A DNA stretch of 64,000 nucleotides, from NCBI GenBank assembly GCA_034421575.1, contig DAOUKG010000044.1, forward strand, positions 1 through 64,000. The letters run 5' to 3'. This stretch comes from VXLM01 sp034421575. GTDB taxonomy: Bacteria; Chloroflexota; Dehalococcoidia; Lucifugimonadales; VXLM01. The notes under the pieces were generated by a model that ran no database searches, had not been told where the DNA came from, and saw only the letters and a list, made by a program, of their open reading frames with translations. Of this stretch, positions 58,955 through 64,000 are shown in pieces (positions within the stretch are counted from its first letter, which is position 1; each line of letters begins with the position of its first letter). Position numbers and translations under genes: made by a program.

Positions 58955-60691
58955 TCAGAAGGGGCGGTACTTGTTGGCGATGGGCATGCGGCGGTCGCGA
59001 CCGAAGTTGCGGGGGGTGATCTTGATGCCGGGCGGGGCCTGACGACGCTTGTACTCGTTGCGGTCTACGAGTGTGACGATGTCCTTCACCGTCTGCTCGT
59101 CGAAGCCCGCCTCGACTATCTCTTCGAAGCTGCGGTCCTCCTCCACGTACGCCTTGAGTATCGGGTCGAGCACCTCGTAGGGCGGGAGAGAGTCCTGGTC
59201 GGTCTGGTCGGCCCGGAGCTCGGCGCTGGGGGGCTTGGTCAATACGGTCTCAGGGATGACCGGCCCATCGCCCCGCACGTTTCGGTACCTGCACAGTTCG
59301 TACACCAGCGTCTTGGGCACGTCCTTGATGACAGCGAACCCGCCCGCCATGTCGCCGTAGATGGTCGCGTAGCCGACCGCAAGCTCGCTCTTGTTGCCTG
59401 TCGTCAGGACGAGCCAGCCGAACTTGTTGGACATCGCCATCACGAGCAGACCCCTGATCCGCGACTGGAGGTTCTCCTCCGCCAGGCCCGGCTCGTAGCC
59501 CGCGAAGTGGGGATCGAGCGTCCCAAGCGCCGACGAGAAGACGTCCTCGATCTGCGCGGTCTTAAGCTCGATGCCAAGGTTCTCCGCCAGCTCGCGGGCG
59601 TCGAGAATGCTCCCCTCGGAGGAGTACCGCGACGGCATCGAGAGTCCACACACCGAGTCGGAACCGAGCGCGTCGACGGCGATAGTCGCCACCAGGCTGG
59701 AATCCACGCCGCCCGAAAGCGCGACCAGCACCTTGTTTGTGAAGCCCGACTTGGCAATGTAGTCACGCGTCCCTGTAACCAGCGCTTCGTATACCTCTGC
59801 GGTCTCGTCGTATCTCGTCGGTTGGCGGTCAGGCAGCGCGGGCTTGGCTCCGTTGGATTCTTCGGATATGACCGACACGTGCGACGTCCCGACCTGCTTG
59901 AGGAGTGCCGAGCTTTCCTTGCGGGAGCGCGTGTCGCGTGCCCTTGCACGGAATACCGCGTCGATGTCCAAGTCGGCAACGACCAGGTCTTCCTCGAACT
60001 GGCTGCCCATCGCCACGACCTTGCCAAACGGATCGTACACGATGCTCGCCCCGTCGAAGACCAATTCGTCCTGTCCGCCGACAAGGTTTACGTAGGCCAC
60101 GTACACCCCGTTGTCCGACGCGCGCGTGGCGAGCATATTCTCCCGCCACTGGATCTTGCCGGAGTAGAACGGCGACGCGCTGATATTGACGATGACCTCC
60201 GCTCCGGCGGCTCGCTGCACGACCGTCGGCCCCACCGCCTGCCAGATGTCCTCGCATACGTTGACGCCCACGCGAACGCCGCCGATCACGTACACGGGGC
60301 ACTCGCGCCCAGCCTTGAAGTAACGCTCCTCGTCGAACACGCCGTAGTTAGGCGGGAACATCTTGTGGTAGACGCCCGCGAGCCTTCCGTCGTGCGCGAC
60401 AGCGGCGGCGTTGTGAAGGTCGGCCTCGGAGTCCACGAATCCGACAATCGACGTGATGCCGTTCGACGCCTTCACCACCTGACGCATCCGCGCCCTGTTG
60501 TCCTCGATGAACTGGTGCTTGAATAGCAGGTCTTCCGGCGGATAGCCGGTGATTGCAAGCTCGGGAAAAGCTACGAGGTCAGCACCGAGATCGCGGGCGC
60601 GTGCCATATAATCGAGGACCTTTGCGGTGTTGCCGTCGAGGTCGCCGACCGTCGTATTGATCTGTGCCAGCGCGATTCGGAGAGTTTTCAT
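58955..60691 (-). CDS. nadE: Glutamine-hydrolysing NAD+ synthetase
   Basis: A 578-residue fusion. The N-terminal nitrilase-type glutaminase has E in VAFPELAITGYPPEDLL, K in YHKMFPPNYGVFDEERYFKA and C in RVGVNVCEDIW. The C-terminal ATP pyrophosphatase has the PP-loop VALSGGVDSSLVATIAVD and the NAD-synthetase motif ADQTDQDSLPPYEVLDPILK. It amidates deamido-NAD, with ammonia channelled from glutamine. Standard length and order; a 136-base gap separates it from the aminotransferase. Confidence 0.96.
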   Translation of the reverse strand: MKTLRIALAQINTTVGDLDGNTAKVLDYMARARDLGADLVAFPELAITGYPPEDLLFKHQFIEDNRARMRQVVKASNGITSIVGFVDSEADLHNAAAVAHDGRLAGVYHKMFPPNYGVFDEERYFKAGRECPVYVIGGVRVGVNVCEDIWQAVGPTVVQRAAGAEVIVNISASPFYSGKIQWRENMLATRASDNGVYVAYVNLVGGQDELVFDGASIVYDPFGKVVAMGSQFEEDLVVADLDIDAVFRARARDTRSRKESSALLKQVGTSHVSVISEESNGAKPALPDRQPTRYDETAEVYEALVTGTRDYIAKSGFTNKVLVALSGGVDSSLVATIAVDALGSDSVCGLSMPSRYSSEGSILDARELAENLGIELKTAQIEDVFSSALGTLDPHFAGYEPGLAEENLQSRIRGLLVMAMSNKFGWLVLTTGNKSELAVGYATIYGDMAGGFAVIKDVPKTLVYELCRYRNVRGDGPVIPETVLTKPPSAELRADQTDQDSLPPYEVLDPILKAYVEEDRSFEEIVEAGFDEQTVKDIVTLVDRNEYKRRQAPPGIKITPRNFGRDRRMPIANKYRPF

Positions 60692-60778
60692 GCCAGTGGA
60701 GCCGAAACAGGTATGCGGTTTCTAGGGATATTTCCGTCCAACCATCATTGAAATGAATAGACGCCCTTACCTTATGGC

Positions 60779-60807
60779 GTAGGAGCGGGTTTGAAACCCG
60801 CTCCTAC
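60779..60807. terminator. Perfect palindrome with compensated arm changes
   Basis: GTAGGAGCGGGTTT (60779-60792), G, AAACCCGCTCCTAC (60794-60807): 14-bp perfect arms. Relative to 43270 a G:C pair has become A:T, so both arms changed. It lies 20 bases past the aminotransferase 3' end and is probably its terminator or an mRNA-end structure. Confidence 0.65.
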
Positions 60808-60827
60808 CATTCATTCCCCATCATCGT

Positions 60828-61997
60828 CTACGAACTATTAGCGTCCACGAACTCCGCGATCCGCTCCAGCGCCCGTTCCAGGTTCTCGACCGAGTTGGCG
60901 AAAGAGAACCGCACGCACCCCGTGCCGTACTGTCCAAACGACTCTCCCGCGAGCGAGGCCACGCCGTAGTCCTGCAGCAGGTCGTCGGCGAACCGGCGGC
61001 TGGTCATGCCGGTTCCCTCGATGTTCGGGAAGGCGTAGAACGCGCCCTTCGGCATCGGGCACCGGATGCCGGGTATCTCGTTGAGCCCGCCCACGAACAC
61101 GTCCCGGCGGGACTTGAACTCGTCTCGGAACTCGTAGGTTAGCTCCTGTGGGCCCTGCAGCGCCTCGACTCCGGCCATCTGGATGGCAGACGCCGTGCAC
61201 GAGACGCTGTTGGTGTTCAGCTTCGAGAAGTGCGGCACGAGCTCCTCCGGCATGACGCCGTAGCCGATGCGCCAGCCCGTCATCGCGTAGGTCTTGGAGA
61301 AGCCGTCGAGGATGATCGTCCGCTCCGCGAGCCCGGGGAAGGACGCAATGCTAGAGTGCTCCCCCTCGAAGAGAAGACGGATGTAGATCTCGTCGCTCAG
61401 CACCCAGAGGTCGTGCTCCACGGCGAGTTCCGCAAGCTGCCTGATGGTATCCCGCTCCACCACGCTGCCGCACGGATTGTTCGGTGAATTAATGACCATC
61501 AGAGTGGTCTTCGGCGTGATCGATGCCGCGACCTCGTCCACGTCGATCTCGAAATCGCGCTCCGACAGCAGCTTGATCGGCACGGGCACCCCGCCGACGA
61601 AGTTGATCATCGACTCGTAGATCGGGAATCCGGGGTTCGGATAGAGCACCTCGTCGCCCTCGTCCACGAGGGCAAGCATAGCGAAAAACATGATCGGCTT
61701 GGCCCCGGACGTTACGACGACGTTGTCGACGCCCACTTCGATGCTGCGCGTTCCGGTGACCTCAGTGGCGATGGCCTGTCGAAGTTCCGGCAGTCCCGGT
61801 GACGGCCCGTAGTGCGTGTATCCGTTCCGCAGGGCCTCAGCGCCCGCCTCGACGATGTTGGACGGCGTGTCGAAGTCCGGTTCTCCAATCTGAAGGTGGA
61901 TGATGTCCCGCCCCTGCGCTTCGAGGGCCTTGGCTCTCGCCAGCACCTCGAAGGCGGTCTCCGTACCCAGGCGGTTCATCCGTTCAGCGATCTTCAT
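60828..61997 (-). CDS. Class I/II PLP aminotransferase (aspartate-aminotransferase-like)
   Basis: A 389-residue fold-type I enzyme of subgroup I-gamma. YTHYGPSPGLPELRQAIATE binds PLP, INSPNNPCGSV follows, and the PLP lysine is in LDGFSKTYAMTGWRIGYGVM with a C-terminal Arg (GCVRFSFANSVENLERALER). It transaminates dicarboxylic or aromatic amino acids; the exact substrate is unsettled. The terminator-like palindrome at 60779 follows its stop. Confidence 0.92.
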   Translation of the reverse strand: MKIAERMNRLGTETAFEVLARAKALEAQGRDIIHLQIGEPDFDTPSNIVEAGAEALRNGYTHYGPSPGLPELRQAIATEVTGTRSIEVGVDNVVVTSGAKPIMFFAMLALVDEGDEVLYPNPGFPIYESMINFVGGVPVPIKLLSERDFEIDVDEVAASITPKTTLMVINSPNNPCGSVVERDTIRQLAELAVEHDLWVLSDEIYIRLLFEGEHSSIASFPGLAERTIILDGFSKTYAMTGWRIGYGVMPEELVPHFSKLNTNSVSCTASAIQMAGVEALQGPQELTYEFRDEFKSRRDVFVGGLNEIPGIRCPMPKGAFYAFPNIEGTGMTSRRFADDLLQDYGVASLAGESFGQYGTGCVRFSFANSVENLERALERIAEFVDANSS

Positions 61998-62103
61998 TCC
62001 CCCACTCCCTCACTCTTGAATGTATGTAGTATACACCCGCCGTATTACCTGACGCCCTACCCTCGCGGTGATACAATTGACTTACTTTGCATGGAGGGGC
62101 GGC

Positions 62104-63033
62104 ATGAACGTATTCCTCGGTACGCCCAGGGGCTTCTGCGCCGGCGTGGTCATGGCCATCGACGTGGTCGAGATCGCCCTTGAGCGTTTCGGCCCGCCCG
62201 TGTACATGAAGCACCAGATCGTCCACAACCCCCACGTCGTGGACGCGCTGGAGGCAAAGGGCGCGAGAACCGTCGAGGATGTCGCGGAGATACCGCCGGA
62301 GTCCGTAGTCGTCTTCTCCGCGCACGGCTCCCCACCGGAGGACTTCGAGCGCGCCAAGGACCGAGGCCTCCACGTCCTCGACGCCACGTGTCCCCTTGTC
62401 ACCAAGGTCCACAACGAGGCCAAACGCTACGACCGCGAGGGACGCAAGCTCATCATCGTCGGACACAAGGGCCACCAGGAGGTCAGGGGCACGATGGGAC
62501 ATCGCCCGATGTTCCTGATAGACGAGCGCGAGGGCGTCAACCTGCCGGAATGGCAGGACGACACCCCCGTCACCGTCCTCACGCAAACGACCCTTTCCGT
62601 CGACGATACCCAGCAGGTCATCGACCAGATCGAGGACGGCTTCGACAACGTGATCGTGCGGAACGACCTCTGCTACGCCACGACAAACCGCCAGTTCTCC
62701 GTGAAGGAGCTCTGCAAGCTCGTCGATCTCGTCCTCGTCATCGGCGCGCCCAACAGTTCGAATTGCAACCGCCTTCGCGAGGTCGCGAACGCGCAGGGAG
62801 TCCCCGCCTACCTCATCAACAGTCCTGGCGAGCTTCACGACGAGTGGTTCGAGGGGGTCGAGAACGTAGGAGTCACGTCGGGAGCCTCCACCCCCGAAGA
62901 GCTTGTCAGCGCAGTCGTGGACGCTATCGAACCCGACAGTGTGACTACCCTGCGAGGCGCCGACGAGGACATCCGCTTCAAGCTCCCCAAGGTGTTGTGC
63001 TGCGACCGCCACACCGAGCTCTGGTACGCATAA
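62104..63033 (+). CDS. ispH: 4-hydroxy-3-methylbut-2-enyl diphosphate reductase
   Basis: A 309-residue protein. The start is ATG 62104 with GGAGGGG upstream; the frame is open to 62068 but earlier residues are not conserved. Three cluster cysteines are in TPRGFCAGVVMA, DATCPLVTKV and PNSSNCNRLRE; IVHNPHVVDAL and GHKGHQEVRGTMGH supply catalytic His and Glu; TQTTLSVDD follows. It makes IPP and DMAPP in the MEP pathway. It is first of a two-gene operon with a ComB-family phosphatase. Confidence 0.96.
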   Translation: MNVFLGTPRGFCAGVVMAIDVVEIALERFGPPVYMKHQIVHNPHVVDALEAKGARTVEDVAEIPPESVVVFSAHGSPPEDFERAKDRGLHVLDATCPLVTKVHNEAKRYDREGRKLIIVGHKGHQEVRGTMGHRPMFLIDEREGVNLPEWQDDTPVTVLTQTTLSVDDTQQVIDQIEDGFDNVIVRNDLCYATTNRQFSVKELCKLVDLVLVIGAPNSSNCNRLREVANAQGVPAYLINSPGELHDEWFEGVENVGVTSGASTPEELVSAVVDAIEPDSVTTLRGADEDIRFKLPKVLCCDRHTELWYA

Positions 63034-63043
63034 CGCCGATCCC

Positions 63044-63739
63044 ATGCAGATCATCGTCGACAGCCTGATCGAGGGAGCCCGACGCGCCCGTGGAACAGTC
63101 ATCATCATCGATGTCTTTCGCGCGTTCACGACGGAGGCCGTCGCCTTCCAGCGTGGCGCGAAGAAGATCATCCTCGTCGGCAGCCCGGAGGAGGCCCTGC
63201 GTCTCAGGGATGAGGGCATCACCGACCTCTGCGTCGGTGAGGTGCAGGGCATGCGTCCGCCCGGCTTCGACTACAACAACTCGCCGTATGAGATGTCGCA
63301 GGCCGACATCGAGGGCAAGGTGCTCGCCCACTCCACGATGGCCGGCACCGTCGGCGTCACGTCGGCCGTCAACGCCGATGAAATCTACGTCGGCTCACTC
63401 GTCATCGCCAAGCCCACCATGGAGGCCGTCCGGCGAGACGCGCCCGAACTCGTGACCATCGTTGCCATGGGTGACGGCGGCAAGGTGCGAACCGACGAGG
63501 ACGAGCAGTGCGCCCTCTACATGAGAAACCTTCTGGAGGGACGACACCCCGACCCCGGCGCGGTGCGCAGCCTCGTCATGGCCTGCGATCAGGCCGCCAA
63601 GTACGACGATCCCGCCAAGCCTCACTTTCGTCGTGAAGATAGAGAGACCGCCCTTCAAATAGACTCCGTCCCCTTCGCGATCAAGGTCTCCCGCGAGGAC
63701 GACATGTTGGTCTCCCGTCCGGTCCACCCTCCTCAATAG
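63044..63739 (+). CDS. ComB family 2-phosphosulfolactate phosphatase
   Basis: A 231-residue protein starting 10 bases after ispH. VIIIDVFRAFTTEAVAFQRG is the N-terminal signature, then FDYNNSPYEMSQADIEGKVL, LAHSTMAGTVGVTSAVNADE and VAMGDGGKVRTDEDEQCALY. The family hydrolyses 2-phosphosulfolactate in coenzyme M synthesis, but bacterial members often lack that context, and no other coenzyme M gene is here. Substrate in this organism is uncertain. Confidence 0.85.
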   Translation: MQIIVDSLIEGARRARGTVIIIDVFRAFTTEAVAFQRGAKKIILVGSPEEALRLRDEGITDLCVGEVQGMRPPGFDYNNSPYEMSQADIEGKVLAHSTMAGTVGVTSAVNADEIYVGSLVIAKPTMEAVRRDAPELVTIVAMGDGGKVRTDEDEQCALYMRNLLEGRHPDPGAVRSLVMACDQAAKYDDPAKPHFRREDRETALQIDSVPFAIKVSREDDMLVSRPVHPPQ

Positions 63740-63850
63740 GCAAGGACGACGCCGACGCGCTGTTAAATCATGACCTCGACTAACTGTCGAGAGTGAGTTC
63801 AGCAAGGCTGTCGCGCCAAGAGGGTGTCTGACAAATCATTCGGACCCGTT

Positions 63851-63982
63851 CGTGGTGAGCTTGTCGAACCATGAACAGCCTGACCACCCTTCGACAGGCT
63901 TCTAATACCATTTCGTTTTGACTACGCGATAAATTATCGACACACACAGCCCACCGTCATTCCCGCTCTCGCGGGAATCCAA
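63851..63982. repeat. Terminal repeat cluster
   Basis: CGTGGTGAGCTTGTCGAACC and CACCCTTCGACAGGCT (63851-63900), then CGACACACACAGCCCACCGT (also in elements A and C) and a CGTCATTCCCG hairpin variant with the altered loop GCTCTC (63955-63982). The window ends inside another C-rich repeat. No gene is seen in 63740-64000. Confidence 0.6.
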
Positions 63983-64000
63983 TACCCTCTCCCGTTCTGG

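Noticed and set aside
58868..60526. A 552-codon plus-strand open frame
   Set aside because: It lies antisense to nadE and the bicupin, whose motifs are complete. High GC with few antisense stops explains it; its translation is Arg/His/Val-rich without domains.
61984..63252. A 422-codon minus-strand open frame opposite ispH
   Set aside because: ispH and the ComB gene on the plus strand have full family motifs. The antisense frame is a composition artefact.

Overview
The window reads as ordinary chromosome of a GC-rich, free-living heterotrophic bacterium, about 60 percent GC by eye, with gene-sized dips near 420-4130 and 55360-56070. The gene mix is NADH-linked oxidoreductases, a xanthine-dehydrogenase-type molybdoenzyme, family III CoA transferase, Gfo/Idh/MocA oxidoreductases, amidase, S9 and M24 peptidases, and lipoproteins with Thr-Pro linkers. 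Intergenic gaps are packed with short palindromic repeats. Together this fits an uncultivated Chloroflexota lineage of the SAR202/Dehalococcoidia type. That placement is inference from content only; no rRNA gene is present and I recognised no tRNA gene.

Layout. 1-4130 is an accessory patch: the end of an IS630-type transposase, a HigA antitoxin stump, a methyltransferase broken by an in-frame TAG, an AlkB-like dioxygenase, a lipoprotein and an Mrr-like restriction enzyme. 4230-9840 holds an MFS exporter, a TPR lipoprotein, and a Gfo/Idh/MocA enzyme divergent from a sialidase-like Asp-box protein. 9844-10921 is a long repeat-filled gap with two arrays of motifs spaced exactly 10 bp. 10922-15437 has a cupredoxin/Cys-His-rich fusion lipoprotein, a PIG-L deacetylase homologue and a molybdenum-hydroxylase maturation pair (xdhC, mocA) with a small antitoxin-like gene between. 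15529-25065 is mostly minus strand: two small membrane proteins, threonine synthase, an ABC-F ATPase, an S9 peptidase/amidase/small-protein operon and a malonyl-CoA-synthetase-like ligase. 25181-27554 stacks DUF4160/DUF2442, MNT/HEPN and an M24 peptidase.

30599-37458 is the most distinctive operon: NuoE-, NuoF- and NuoG/FdhA-like subunits, a membrane protein and a ferredoxin-NADP-reductase-like flavoprotein. The large subunit keeps all FeS motifs of NAD-dependent formate dehydrogenase but lacks the catalytic Cys/Sec-His. mutS, two thioredoxin-fold lipoproteins and a lone XDH-type large subunit follow. 45878-55138 contains a PLP trans-sulfuration-type enzyme, a fuconolactonase-like hydrolase, a rhamnose mutarotase, a class IV aminotransferase, an OmpR-type regulator with a degenerate receiver, a CoA transferase, and the beta, gamma and biotin-carrier parts of a sodium-pumping decarboxylase without its carboxyltransferase subunit. 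55363-63739 carries an AT-rich CoiA-like gene, glnS, a bicupin, nadE, an aminotransferase, ispH and a ComB-family phosphatase.

Most housekeeping calls rest on clear motifs. The main items for follow-up are the degenerate FDH/NuoG-like complex, the 45-bp phased array found twice 35 kb apart, the mosaic terminal-inverted-repeat elements, and several enzymes with altered key residues.
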